From: Poritiphilus sp965212595
GTDB lineage: Bacteria > Bacteroidota > Bacteroidia > Flavobacteriales > Flavobacteriaceae
DNA length: 64,000 bases
Reading direction: 5' to 3'
NCBI GenBank assembly: GCA_965212595.1
Contig: CBDBVE010000015.1
Coordinates: forward strand, 124,001-188,000
The notes under the pieces are model-generated. The model saw only the letters and a list, made by a program, of their open reading frames with translations, made no database searches and was not told where the DNA came from. Positions within the stretch are counted from its first letter, which is position 1, and every line of letters begins with the position of its first letter. Both the position numbers and the translations under genes were made by a program. This document shows positions 43,711-52,391 of the stretch, one piece after another.

Positions 43711-44535
43711 CTAAAATTCTATTCTGTCCACATCGTTATACACATTGAATCTATCTGCTTTGAGAAACCCAACCAGAGTAAGGCTATGCTCTTTGGCAAG
43801 ATCTACAGCAAGACTTGAGGGTGCGCCCACTGCCAATACAAAAGAGATTCTAGCCATTACCGCCTTTTGAATAAGCTCGAAACTTGCTCTGCCACTCAGA
43901 AGAAGCAAATGCTTATGCAAGGGCAGCAGTTGCTTTTGTAAAGCCTGCCCTATGAGCTTATCTAAAGCGTTATGCCGGCCCACGTCCTCACATAGACCCT
44001 TAATTTCACCCTCTAATGAAAAAAGAGCAGCAGCATGTAAGCCCCCTGTACTTTCAAAGATTTGTTGCTGTTTACGCAGTCTGGCGGGAAGCGATTTCAG
44101 TAAAGCTGAAGGTACTTTGAAGCTAGATTTTACTTCACCAATCCGGGGAATGGTTTGAATCATTTCAATACTCGTTTTTCCGCAGACTCCGCAACTACTG
44201 CTGGTGTAAAAATGACGGTCGAGCTTGCTTAAATCAATACCCTCTTCGTCTTTTAGAATCACGTGCACCGCATTTTCTGAAACTTCCACATGGCTAAGCT
44301 GTTGATAGGACCCAAGCACCCCTTCGGTAAACAGAAACCCCAAAGCAAGGTCGGTATCAGACCCCGGGGTTCTCATGGTAATCGAAATATTTTTTGAAAG
44401 AATTGCTGGATTCGCGCTTGGAATACTAAGGCTAATCTCCAGAGGTTCCTCTACAGCTAAAAAATCCATCTCGGTTGAGACATTTTCCTCCCCCAATTTT
44501 AAAATCCGGGTATTTTTTACTGCCGGGTTTGTCAT
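43711..44535 (-). CDS. fdhD: Formate dehydrogenase accessory sulfurtransferase FdhD
   Basis: 274 residues. Transfers sulfur to the Mo cofactor of formate dehydrogenase-type enzymes. The essential CxxC is Cys115 and Cys118 (SSCGVCGK). MRTPGSDTDLALGFLFTEGVL and FESTGGLHAAALF and EDVGRHNALDKLIG are family blocks. It is 8 bases after the metallophosphatase gene and precedes the DUF7009 gene and the oxidoreductase, so the target is presumably that enzyme. Confidence 0.95.
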   Translation of the reverse strand: MTNPAVKNTRILKLGEENVSTEMDFLAVEEPLEISLSIPSANPAILSKNISITMRTPGSDTDLALGFLFTEGVLGSYQQLSHVEVSENAVHVILKDEEGIDLSKLDRHFYTSSSCGVCGKTSIEMIQTIPRIGEVKSSFKVPSALLKSLPARLRKQQQIFESTGGLHAAALFSLEGEIKGLCEDVGRHNALDKLIGQALQKQLLPLHKHLLLLSGRASFELIQKAVMARISFVLAVGAPSSLAVDLAKEHSLTLVGFLKADRFNVYNDVDRIEF

Positions 44536-44543
44536 AGTTTTCC

Positions 44544-45458
44544 TTAAACTATTATTCTTACGCCGTCAGCGGTAACGGCATTTTGGTCGTCAAAATAGAA
44601 ATCAATTCTGCCTAAATTCACCCCAAAACAACCCACCTGGTTGACCAGGGTTTCTGTTCCGGCACGATTTCTTCTAATCACAGGTTTTTCCAGAAAAGTA
44701 TGTGTGTGTCCGCCAATGATAAGATCTATGTTCTCGGTTTTGGAAGCAAGAACCAAGTCGCTTGGCTTTTCAGGTTTATCCTTGTATTCATAACCCAAAT
44801 GACTGAGGCAGATAACAAGATGGCAATTTTCCTCTTCCTTTAGAATTCTGCTCATATCCTGGGCCATTTCAATGGGGTCTAGGTATTTTGTTTCTTTGTA
44901 TAATGCTCTCGTCACAAGGCCTTCAAGTTTTATTCCCAAACCAAAAACCCCAACCTTAATTCCATCTAAGAGATAGGTGCTATACGGTTTTGTCATACCA
45001 TCCATCGAGGTGTTCGAAAAATCGTAGTTAGCGGATAGCAATTGAAATTTAGCATGAGGCATTTGGGCTAAAAGTCCGTCTATGCCATTATCAAAGTCGT
45101 GATTACCTATGGTAGCGGCATCGTATTTTAACTTACTCATGAGCCTGAATTCTAACTCGCCACCGTAAAAGTTAAAATATGGGGTACCCTGAAAAATGTC
45201 GCCGGCATCGAGGAGCAAAGTATTAGGGTTCTCATTCCGAATATGGTCTATTAGCGAGGCTCGCCTTGCCAAACCTCCCATGTCGGGAAAGGCTGAATGA
45301 TCTTTAGGAAATGCTTCAATATGACTGTGAACATCATTGGTGTGTAATATGGTGATGTGTTTTTTGCCAAAACCACTACAAGCGTTTAAGCTTAAGCCTC
45401 CTAAACCTAGAAAGGCGGAACTCGCGGCGGTATGCGTTAAAAACTTTCTGCGTTTCAT
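44544..45458 (-). CDS. Tat-exported metallophosphatase (5'-nucleotidase N-terminal domain)
   Basis: 304 residues. RRKFLTHTA at the N terminus is a twin-arginine motif and LNACSG (Cys27) a lipobox, so it is probably a Tat-exported lipoprotein. Calcineurin-like signatures: HTNDVHSHIEAF (about 39-50), DAGDIFQGTP, IGNHDFDNG and GGHTHTF (last near 250). This is the N-terminal half of UshA-type 5'-nucleotidase as a separate protein. Its partner half is encoded directly upstream (no gap). Probably hydrolyses nucleotides in the periplasm. Confidence 0.92.
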   Translation of the reverse strand: MKRRKFLTHTAASSAFLGLGGLSLNACSGFGKKHITILHTNDVHSHIEAFPKDHSAFPDMGGLARRASLIDHIRNENPNTLLLDAGDIFQGTPYFNFYGGELEFRLMSKLKYDAATIGNHDFDNGIDGLLAQMPHAKFQLLSANYDFSNTSMDGMTKPYSTYLLDGIKVGVFGLGIKLEGLVTRALYKETKYLDPIEMAQDMSRILKEEENCHLVICLSHLGYEYKDKPEKPSDLVLASKTENIDLIIGGHTHTFLEKPVIRRNRAGTETLVNQVGCFGVNLGRIDFYFDDQNAVTADGVRIIV

Positions 45459-46226
45459 TTATTGTTTCAGTTTAACGAATCTGTCATCAACCTTTGGAAG
45501 CAGGGTGTCTACCTTTTTAAAATAATCGATCATAGCATTCCGGATCAGGTAATTTGTATCTGTAAAGCTTAGGCCATCCTTGAAGAAACCCATATCGTCG
45601 CCACCGGCTACAAGATAATTAGAGGTTGCCACATAATAAGTTCGATTCTCATCAAAGGGTTTTTCTCTTACGTTGACAGACTGCAAGGCATTGTCTTTAT
45701 CTACGGTAATTTGCAATCCTGAAATAGGGTGCGCCCTGTTAGACGCAATGAGGTGGGCAACCAGGTCTCTAACAGATTTACCATTTAGTTCTACAACTAC
45801 AATAGAGTTCTCAAAGGGCATTACTTCATAGGCTGTTCGGGCAGAAACGTCCCCCTTAGAAATAATACTTCTAATACCGCCGTGATTCAATACGACGAAG
45901 TCGATATCCTTATTCATTCTTGCCTTGAATACCGAATTTGCTTCCGAAAGAATGATATCGGCCATTAAGTTTCCGGCGGTAGTGTTATAAGTTCCGTCTG
46001 TCTTGCTTATAGCGTAAGGCGCATAGGCCAATGTGCTGTCCAATACCTCATTAACCCTTTGTTTATAGGGAGCTATAATTGAAGAAATAGAATCGGAAGA
46101 GACAATAGAATCATTGATGTGCAATTGTTTCCCCTGCACTTCAGACAGGACTTGTCTTTCCTGTTTGCAAGCAAGAAAAGAAGCAATAGTTATAAATATA
46201 ACAAAATGTTGTATTTTTAAATTCAT
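45459..46226 (-). CDS. 5'-nucleotidase C-terminal domain lipoprotein
   Basis: 255 residues. Signal peptide with lipobox (ITIASFLACKQ, Cys20), so lipid-anchored in the envelope. The body is the UshA C-terminal substrate-binding domain: TAGNLMADIILSEA (near 80), VLNHGGIRSIISKGDVSARTAYEVMPFENSIVVVELNGKSV (near 110-150), and YYVATSNYLVAGGDDMGFF (about 208). It lacks the catalytic half, supplied by the adjacent gene. First gene of the five-gene unit; divergent from DUF6913. Confidence 0.9.
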   Translation of the reverse strand: MNLKIQHFVIFITIASFLACKQERQVLSEVQGKQLHINDSIVSSDSISSIIAPYKQRVNEVLDSTLAYAPYAISKTDGTYNTTAGNLMADIILSEANSVFKARMNKDIDFVVLNHGGIRSIISKGDVSARTAYEVMPFENSIVVVELNGKSVRDLVAHLIASNRAHPISGLQITVDKDNALQSVNVREKPFDENRTYYVATSNYLVAGGDDMGFFKDGLSFTDTNYLIRNAMIDYFKKVDTLLPKVDDRFVKLKQ

Positions 46227-46268
46227 TTTCCTTTTTACCTTCGCAATGGAGTTGCTTGGATATTAATT

Positions 46269-46276
46269 ACATTTGT
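46269..46276 (+). promoter_or_regulatory. -7 promoter element of the DUF6913-dapA unit
   Basis: TACATTTG, a perfect TAnnTTTG, 10 bases before the first ATG at 46287 (a second ATG is at 46293). The leader would be very short. Confidence 0.55.
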
Positions 46277-46286
46277 AGAAATGTAA

Positions 46287-46832
46287 ATGTACATGTTTTT
46301 AAAGGGACTCAAAGACAAATTTAAATACAAATCCGGACTTAAATACTTAAAAGAGGAATTAGAAAGTCCTCCCGCAGAAATAGGACGGAGTAAAGGGGTT
46401 AAGACAATCGGAGTTATTGTAGATCTTGACAAATTTGACAAGTCGGAGCTTTTTTATGAGTTTGTTGAAGAGTTTAATTTGAGGCCCAACGCGGTGAAGA
46501 TCATTGGCTACAAAAGTTATTATGATAAAAACTCACCTTACGCCACACCAGTCTTTTCGGATAAGGATTTGGGCTGGAACGGCGCTATAGAGAATAGTTA
46601 TGCCCTGGAATTTTTAAGTAGGGAATACGATCTTTTGGTGAATTATTACGCGAATGAAAATTTACTTTTGCAACTAATGACCGTAAAGACCAAAGCCAGG
46701 ATGAATGTTGGTTTTGAAGGAATAAATCCTGACTTGAATGATTTAATATTAGCGACTCCCATAAACGATTTTAAAACTTTTAAAACCGAATTGAGAAAAT
46801 ACCTGAAGGTATTCGATGAAATTAAAGTATGA
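46287..46832 (+). CDS. DUF6913-type protein
   Basis: 181 residues, cytoplasmic, acidic. Blocks include GVIVDLDKFDKSELFYEFVEEF, AVKIIGYKSYYDK and DLLVNYYANENLLLQLMTVKTKAR. No motif tells a function. In flavobacteria it precedes dapA, as here; the stop overlaps the dapA start by 4 bases (ATGA), so the two are translated together. A link to the lysine/diaminopimelate pathway is inferred from that. Confidence 0.8.
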   Translation: MYMFLKGLKDKFKYKSGLKYLKEELESPPAEIGRSKGVKTIGVIVDLDKFDKSELFYEFVEEFNLRPNAVKIIGYKSYYDKNSPYATPVFSDKDLGWNGAIENSYALEFLSREYDLLVNYYANENLLLQLMTVKTKARMNVGFEGINPDLNDLILATPINDFKTFKTELRKYLKVFDEIKV

Positions 46833-47719
46833 GACAATTCAGAGGTACAGGAGTAGCGTTGGTAACGCCTTTTAAGGCAGATTTATCTATAGATGAAAAT
46901 GCATTAAGAGCCATTGTAAACCATGCAATTGAGGGTGGTGTAGATTACCTTGTAGTATTAGGAACTACCGGAGAATCGGTTACTTTAGGAAAAACAGAGA
47001 AGCAGCTGGTAATGAAGACAGTTGTAGAAGAGAATGCAGGGCGGCTTCCTCTGGTGGTTGGTATTGGCGGTAATAACACTGCTCAATTGGCTGAAGAAAT
47101 GCGGAATACCAACCTGGAACACTTTGATGCCATCCTCTCAGTATCTCCCTACTACAATAAACCCACTCAAGAGGGGATTTATCAACATTTTAAGGCGCTT
47201 GCCGCGGCCTCTCCCAAACCTATAATACTTTATAATGTTCCTGGCAGAACAGCTAGCAATATGCTCCCTGATACGGTCGTAAGACTGGCAGAAGATTGCC
47301 AGAATATTGTCGCCATAAAGGAAGCATCGGCAGATCTGGATCAGATCAAAGAAATCATTAGCACAAAGCCAGAAGGTTTCCAGGTACTTGCAGGGGATGA
47401 TTTTGTAGCCTTACCAACTGTTTTAGCCGGGGGAGTCGGAGTTATTTCGGTTTTAGGACAGGGCCTCCCAGCCAAATTCACTAAAATGATCAATTTAGGC
47501 CTGGAAGGAGCAAGAGATGAGGCAATAGCACTGCACGAGGCTTTAGAGGAGGGAATGCACCTCATATTCGAAGAAGGAAATCCGGCAGGAATAAAGGCTA
47601 TTTTCGAGATCCTGGGGCTTTCTACGGCCCATGTAAGGCTCCCGCTTGTTGAGGCTTCAGCAAACCTCAAGGACAAGATTGCGAGCTTTGTGAAAATACA
47701 CTCGAGCATACACGCCTGA
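46829..47719 (+). CDS. dapA: 4-hydroxy-tetrahydrodipicolinate synthase
   Basis: 296 residues, TIM barrel. Condenses pyruvate with aspartate semialdehyde, the first committed step to diaminopimelate and lysine. GTTGESVTLGKTEK (residues 44-57) binds substrate, YNVPGRTA (131-138) has the catalytic tyrosine, and the Schiff-base lysine is in VAIKEASAD (Lys161 region). dapF is elsewhere in this window (26.3 kb). Confidence 0.96.
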   Translation: MRQFRGTGVALVTPFKADLSIDENALRAIVNHAIEGGVDYLVVLGTTGESVTLGKTEKQLVMKTVVEENAGRLPLVVGIGGNNTAQLAEEMRNTNLEHFDAILSVSPYYNKPTQEGIYQHFKALAAASPKPIILYNVPGRTASNMLPDTVVRLAEDCQNIVAIKEASADLDQIKEIISTKPEGFQVLAGDDFVALPTVLAGGVGVISVLGQGLPAKFTKMINLGLEGARDEAIALHEALEEGMHLIFEEGNPAGIKAIFEILGLSTAHVRLPLVEASANLKDKIASFVKIHSSIHA

Positions 47720-47803
47720 AGAAAGCATCTGTAAAAACCGTTAAATCTTAGCCAAAAACTTGGGCTAAGGCTGTTATAGCTTGTATTTTAGCTAAAAAAG
47801 AAA

Positions 47804-47837
47804 TTGTTTTTTATTCCGGTAATTATCCCTAATTTTG
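47804..47837 (+). promoter_or_regulatory. Promoter of the bamD operon
   Basis: TTG at 47804, a spacer of about 21-23 bases, and TAATTTTG at 47830-47837, both consensus. The first ATG (47842) is only 4 bases past the -7 box; the second ATG (47854) would leave a 12-base leader. Confidence 0.7.
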
Positions 47838-47841
47838 CAAA

Positions 47842-48684
47842 ATGTTTTTGAAAATGAGGTCATTATTCCTGATTTTGGCGGTGGCAGCGATACTCAGCTC
47901 CTGCAATGAATACCAAAAAGTTCTTAAGAGCGAAGATACCAAGTTGAAATACGACCTGGCTGAACGTTATTATAACGAAGGTGATTTTAGGAGAGCCAAT
48001 CGTTTGTTCGAGCAAATAGCGCCTAAATATGTAGGAAAACCTCAAGGTGAGCGGGTGATGTTCTTTCTGGCCAATTCGTATTTTCAGATTAGGGACTACA
48101 ATTTCGCAGGCTATCAATTTGAGCGATTTCTTAAATCGTACCCAAAAAGTGATAAGGCGGCCGAGGCATCATTCTTAGGGGCAAAGAGTTATTATAAACT
48201 TTCACCCAGGTATTCCTTGGATCAGACAGATACGGATAAAGCCCTGGCAAAGTTGCAAAATTTCATAAACACCTATCCAGATACGGAATTCTTTTCAGAA
48301 GCCAATATTATGGCCCAGGAACTTACCTCTAAAAAAGAAAAGAAGGCATTTGAAATTGCAAAACAATTTACTAAGCTGGGAAAATCATATATCCTGGATT
48401 ACAACATTTCGGCCATAGCGGCCATAGAAAATTTTATATCAGACCATCCGGGGTCTATCTATAGGGAAGATGCTTATTTCCTAAAAGTTGAGGCAACCAC
48501 AACATTGGCGCTCAACAGTACTGTAGGAAAGAAGAAAGAGCGACTAGATGACGCCAAAGCCGCTTATGATAATTTAATGAAGAATTACCCGGAGACCAAA
48601 TATAACAAGGCAGCCAAGAATTTGGCAGGCAAAATTGATAAAGAACTTAAGAATTATTCTGAACAAGAAACCCTTACAAGATGA
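47842..48684 (+). CDS. bamD: Outer membrane protein assembly factor BamD
   Basis: 280 residues, a lipoprotein of the BAM complex that folds outer-membrane beta-barrels. Signal with lipobox AILSSC (Cys24 from the first ATG), then TPR-like helices: LKYDLAERYYNEGDFRRANRLFEQIA, RDYNFAGYQFERFLKSYPKSDKAAEASFLGAKSYY and AKAAYDNLMKNYPETKYN. Two starts are possible, ATG 47842 and ATG 47854; the second fits a normal signal length and a short leader. It starts the unit bamD, rpoZ, coaBC and DUF4835. Confidence 0.93.
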   Translation: MFLKMRSLFLILAVAAILSSCNEYQKVLKSEDTKLKYDLAERYYNEGDFRRANRLFEQIAPKYVGKPQGERVMFFLANSYFQIRDYNFAGYQFERFLKSYPKSDKAAEASFLGAKSYYKLSPRYSLDQTDTDKALAKLQNFINTYPDTEFFSEANIMAQELTSKKEKKAFEIAKQFTKLGKSYILDYNISAIAAIENFISDHPGSIYREDAYFLKVEATTTLALNSTVGKKKERLDDAKAAYDNLMKNYPETKYNKAAKNLAGKIDKELKNYSEQETLTR

Positions 48685-49016
48685 ATATGAACGACTTGAA
48701 AAATTCAAAGGCCCCGGTTACCACGGTAACTATTAATAGAAATGAGTTTGACGATAAGACAGAAAATATCTATGAAGCCATTTCAATTTCAGCCAAAAGA
48801 GCCATTCAAATCAATTCAGAGATAAAAAAGGAACTTCTGGAAAAACTGGAAGAATTTGCCACCTACAGCGATAGCCTGGAGGAGGTATTTGAGAATAAAG
48901 AGCAGATAGAAGTTTCTAAGTTTTACGAGAAATTACCTAAGCCTCATGCCCTTGCTGTAATGGAGTGGTTAGAGGATAAGATTTATTACAGAAATACTGA
49001 GAAAGACGAGCAGTAA
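48681..49016 (+). CDS. rpoZ: RNA polymerase omega subunit-like protein
   Basis: 111 residues. The N-terminal half holds an omega-type block (NIYEAISISAKRAIQINSEIKKELLEKLEEF), like the RpoZ/RPB6 helix, with a C-terminal extension common in Bacteroidetes. Omega helps assemble beta' into RNA polymerase. It overlaps bamD by 4 bases and is followed with no gap by coaBC, the conserved flavobacterial order. Divergent from E. coli omega, so the call rests partly on context. Confidence 0.82.
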   Translation: MNMNDLKNSKAPVTTVTINRNEFDDKTENIYEAISISAKRAIQINSEIKKELLEKLEEFATYSDSLEEVFENKEQIEVSKFYEKLPKPHALAVMEWLEDKIYYRNTEKDEQ

Positions 49017-50222
49017 ATGTTAGGCGGCAAGAACATCCTTTTAGGTATAACCGGAGGTATCGCTGCTTACAAAACAACATTCTTAGTTCGTTTACTTATA
49101 AAAGCTGGCGCTAAGGTTAGGGTTGTCCTGACCGAAAGCGCCTCTTCTTTTGTTACCCCACTTAGCTTGGCTACTCTTTCTAAGCATCCCGTTTTAACAG
49201 ACTTTGTAAAGGAAGAAGAAGGCACTTTAGATTGGAACAATCATGTTGAACTCGGTCTTTGGGCTGATTTGATGATAATTGCACCGGCAACGGCAAATAC
49301 GTTATCAAAGATGGCCAATGGTACCTGTGATAACCTGCTTCTCGCAACCTACCTCTCGGCAAAATGCCCCGTATATTTTGCACCTGCTATGGATTTGGAT
49401 ATGTATACCCACCCATCTACTGAGAATACATTCAAAAAACTTGAGTCTTTTGGAAATGTAATGATACCGGCAGCTTCGGGTGAACTGGCGAGTGGTTTAC
49501 ACGGCCAGGGGAGAATGGCAGAACCGGAGGAAATTCTTTCATTTATAACAGACCACATTACTCAGGGTCTTCCTTTAAAAGACCAGAAGGTTCTGATTAC
49601 CGCTGGGCCTACCTATGAAGCTATAGACCCTGTACGATTTATAGGAAACCATTCTTCAGGGAAAATGGGATTTGAGCTTGCCAGAGCTGCAGCTGGGCTT
49701 GGCGCCAAAGTAATCTTGATATCCGGACCTACACATTTGAATATTGAACACCCTTCGGTAGAACTCCTTAGGGTGGTATCAGGAGAAGAAATGTATGAGG
49801 TTGCTCATAAGCATTTCCCGGATACTCAAATTGCCATTTGCGCCGCTGCGGTTGCAGACTACAAGCCAGCAGTTAAGGCCGATCAAAAAATTAAGAAGTC
49901 TGAAGAACAGCTGAATATCGGACTTGTAAAAACCAGGGATATTCTTTATTCTTTAGGTGAGAAGAAAAAGAAGCAATTTTTAGTTGGCTTTGCTCTTGAG
50001 ACAGAAAATGAAATCGAAAACGCCAAAGGGAAGTTAAAAAGAAAAAACCTTGACGGCATTGTGCTAAATTCGTTAAACGACCCCGGAGCTGGCTTTGGAA
50101 AGGATACAAATAAAATCTCCTTTATAGATAAGAATTTAACGATAAAAACGTTTGATCTTAAAAGTAAGGAGGAAGTTGCCTCAGACATTCTGAATGAAAT
50201 TATCATTAGGGCATATGCATAA
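49017..50222 (+). CDS. coaBC: Bifunctional phosphopantothenoylcysteine decarboxylase/phosphopantothenate-cysteine ligase
   Basis: 401 residues. Makes 4'-phosphopantetheine for CoA in two steps. The N-terminal flavin decarboxylase (1-190) has GITGGIAAYKT, ANTLSKMANGTCDNLL (catalytic Cys) and APAMDLDMYTHP. The C-terminal ligase (from about 190) has ITAGPTYEAIDPVRFIGNHSSGKMG and the lysine-rich ADQKIKK loop. It starts immediately after rpoZ; its last 8 bases overlap the DUF4835 start. Confidence 0.96.
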   Translation: MLGGKNILLGITGGIAAYKTTFLVRLLIKAGAKVRVVLTESASSFVTPLSLATLSKHPVLTDFVKEEEGTLDWNNHVELGLWADLMIIAPATANTLSKMANGTCDNLLLATYLSAKCPVYFAPAMDLDMYTHPSTENTFKKLESFGNVMIPAASGELASGLHGQGRMAEPEEILSFITDHITQGLPLKDQKVLITAGPTYEAIDPVRFIGNHSSGKMGFELARAAAGLGAKVILISGPTHLNIEHPSVELLRVVSGEEMYEVAHKHFPDTQIAICAAAVADYKPAVKADQKIKKSEEQLNIGLVKTRDILYSLGEKKKKQFLVGFALETENEIENAKGKLKRKNLDGIVLNSLNDPGAGFGKDTNKISFIDKNLTIKTFDLKSKEEVASDILNEIIIRAYA

Positions 50223-51108
50223 GATATTAGTTGGGTTTTTGAGTTTCTTTTTTTGCCTTTCCTTGAGCGCGCAGGAACTGAATTGCGCCATCACGGTAAA
50301 TTCTGATCAGGTAAATCAGACCAATCAGCAAATATTCAAAACCCTTGAACGTTCCCTGAATGACTTTGTCAATAAGAACAAGTGGACCAATAGGGTTTAT
50401 AAAGAAAATGAGCGCCTCAATTGCAGGATGTTCATTACGGTGACCAATTACCAAAACGACCGTTTTGAGGCTACCATACAGCTACAATCTTCAAGACCGG
50501 TCTTCAATACATCTTATGAAAGTCCCATTTTTAATTATAAGGACGATCAATTTAACTTCGAGTATATCGAGTTTCAACCTTTGGTTTACAACCCCAATGT
50601 TTTTAATTCTAACCTCGTTGGAGTAATTTCTTATTATGTCTATGTGATGCTGGGAATGGATGCGGACAGCTTTTCTTTGGAGGGAGGAACAGATTTTTAT
50701 AAGAAGGCACAGGAAATCGTTACACAGGCCCAGGGAAGTAATTATTCTGGTTGGAGCCAGACGGCAACAGACAATAGAACCAGGTTTGAGTTAGTAGATA
50801 ATCTCTTATCGAACACTTTTAGAGAATATAGAATAGCAATGTATAACTACCATCGAAAAGGCCTGGATATATTAGGTGATAACAATAGCACCGGGAAACA
50901 GGTTATTGCAGGCTCTATGCGTTTGTTTGAAACACTCATAAAGCGAAGACCGAATGCTTTTTTGATTCAAACTTTTTTTGACGCCAAATCTGAAGAAATC
51001 CAGAATGTGTTTTCGGACGGCCCCAAGGTAGATATTGTTAAACTAAAAGAGACTTTAAACAGGGTGGCACCTTTTTATTCGAGTACCTGGAACGAAATAA
51101 ACTACTGA
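50215..51108 (+). CDS. DUF4835 family exported protein
   Basis: 297 residues from ATG at 50215. Signal peptide 1-20 (ending SLSAQ). The mature part has CAITVNSDQVNQTNQQIFKTLERSLNDFV, then NSNLVGVISYYVYVMLGMDADSF (about 145-168) and SGWSQTATDNRTRFELVDNLLS. It belongs to DUF4835 of Bacteroidetes, unknown function, probably in the envelope; its co-occurrence with bamD, rpoZ and coaBC is conserved. A terminator follows (51131). Confidence 0.9.
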   Translation: MHKILVGFLSFFFCLSLSAQELNCAITVNSDQVNQTNQQIFKTLERSLNDFVNKNKWTNRVYKENERLNCRMFITVTNYQNDRFEATIQLQSSRPVFNTSYESPIFNYKDDQFNFEYIEFQPLVYNPNVFNSNLVGVISYYVYVMLGMDADSFSLEGGTDFYKKAQEIVTQAQGSNYSGWSQTATDNRTRFELVDNLLSNTFREYRIAMYNYHRKGLDILGDNNSTGKQVIAGSMRLFETLIKRRPNAFLIQTFFDAKSEEIQNVFSDGPKVDIVKLKETLNRVAPFYSSTWNEINY

Positions 51109-51130
51109 TAAATAACTCCCCGATAATTAG

Positions 51131-51176
51131 AAACCGTTCCGACAAGATTTTACTTAAACCCTGCCGGAACGGTTTT
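51131..51176. terminator. Terminator after the bamD-DUF4835 unit
   Basis: Stem AAACCGTTCCG (51131-51141) / CGGAACGGTTT (51165-51175) perfect over 11 bp, with a 23-base loop and a short T-run. It sits between two converging genes and may act both ways. Confidence 0.7.
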
Positions 51177-51199
51177 CTGCTAATAAGAATCTGATATTT

Positions 51200-52237
51200 C
51201 TATTTTTTTATAGGATAAAAAATATCTGTTTGAATTTCACTGGGCTTTACAGCGGTCGGATCGTTCACATACATCTCGAAGTGCGCGCCATTCAATTCTA
51301 AACTATTCTCTGCCATATAGGCCTCAAGTGCCGTATGGGCTTCCTCCTCTCCGGTACCGTAATTGCCAAATTTTGAAAGCATTAACACATCTCCTTTTGG
51401 GGTCTGAACGGCTTCCATTCCTTCGGCAGGAGCCAGATCTTTCATTAGAAACAGGCCTACAGAAAAATCGGCTTCTCCTGTTTCAAAATCCCATTTGTAC
51501 GTAATCGCACCTGGGATATAATCTCCTTCCTCTAAACCGCTTTCTGCAGCATATATTCCTGCCTTAGGCATAAATTCTTCATAGATCTTGGTAACAATTT
51601 CCATATCTATCTCCACCGCATGTCTGTAGCCTATAAACTTCAAAGATTCCATAGGTTTCCTACTAATGTCTCCCAAGGACCAGGCATTCATTTCTGCATA
51701 TTCCTTGGCCTGTACCTGCGTAACACTGTCTAACCTCTCGAGACCTCTTTCGTACATTGGGCCCATCATGGCATCATAGCCACCACTGATGGCACTAAAA
51801 AACTTCATCATAAATGGTGTGTTTTCAGCTCTCATACCCCAGGTCACTTCTGTTCCACCATCAACCGGCTTAAACTTCCAAAAAGCTGTTGAAGTTCCCA
51901 TGCTTCCAAAATTGAGGTCGTCTGAAAGCGATTCATGCGGTACGGCCTCTACCCGTGTAGCTTTTCCATCGCCATTGGCACTTGTCCAGGAATAAGAAAC
52001 CCCAGGCCCCTTACTCTTCTCATTATAGGTGGCAACTATAGAAGGATCATCTTCATGCCACGGTCCCCAAGCCTCCCATTTTTTGTAGTCATCTACGTTA
52101 GCGTAAACTAGCTCTGCAGGGGCATCTATCACCCTGGTTCTGGAAAACTCGTACTCACTAGGTTGTATGAAGGTATAGATAAGCAACCCTACGACAACGA
52201 TCAGTACAAAAATTAAAACATACTTTAAAATTTTCAT
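51200..52237 (-). CDS. SRPBCC / GyrI-like effector-binding fusion protein
   Basis: 345 residues. One N-terminal membrane helix (about 5-22). Residues 30-180 look like an SRPBCC (polyketide cyclase-like) domain (SRTRVIDAPAELVYANVDDYKKWEAWGPWHEDDP ... WKFKPVDGGTEVTWGMRAENT). Residues about 200-345 look like a GyrI-like effector-binding domain (ESLKFIGYRHAVEIDMEIVTKIYEEFMPKAG ... ISVGLFLMKD region). The fusion occurs in Bacteroidetes; ligand and role unknown. Neighbours converge or diverge, so no operon. Confidence 0.82.
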   Translation of the reverse strand: MKILKYVLIFVLIVVVGLLIYTFIQPSEYEFSRTRVIDAPAELVYANVDDYKKWEAWGPWHEDDPSIVATYNEKSKGPGVSYSWTSANGDGKATRVEAVPHESLSDDLNFGSMGTSTAFWKFKPVDGGTEVTWGMRAENTPFMMKFFSAISGGYDAMMGPMYERGLERLDSVTQVQAKEYAEMNAWSLGDISRKPMESLKFIGYRHAVEIDMEIVTKIYEEFMPKAGIYAAESGLEEGDYIPGAITYKWDFETGEADFSVGLFLMKDLAPAEGMEAVQTPKGDVLMLSKFGNYGTGEEEAHTALEAYMAENSLELNGAHFEMYVNDPTAVKPSEIQTDIFYPIKK

Positions 52238-52391
52238 TTTTTGTCATTTTTAGATTGTCCGTTCTTGCTAATTTACAAAATTTTGGAAGGTCGCTTTTTG
52301 GATTATGGTTGACAGTTAACTATTTCGACCTTCTTTGAAAACTAATTTATGGGTAGAATGGTTATATTTATCCCCTGACAAAAATCGGTGC

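Noticed and set aside
43711..44535. Formate dehydrogenase operon in the strict sense.
   Set aside because: No iron-sulfur or cytochrome subunits are present; only fdhD and a YdeP/FdhF-type catalytic protein, so the substrate stays open.
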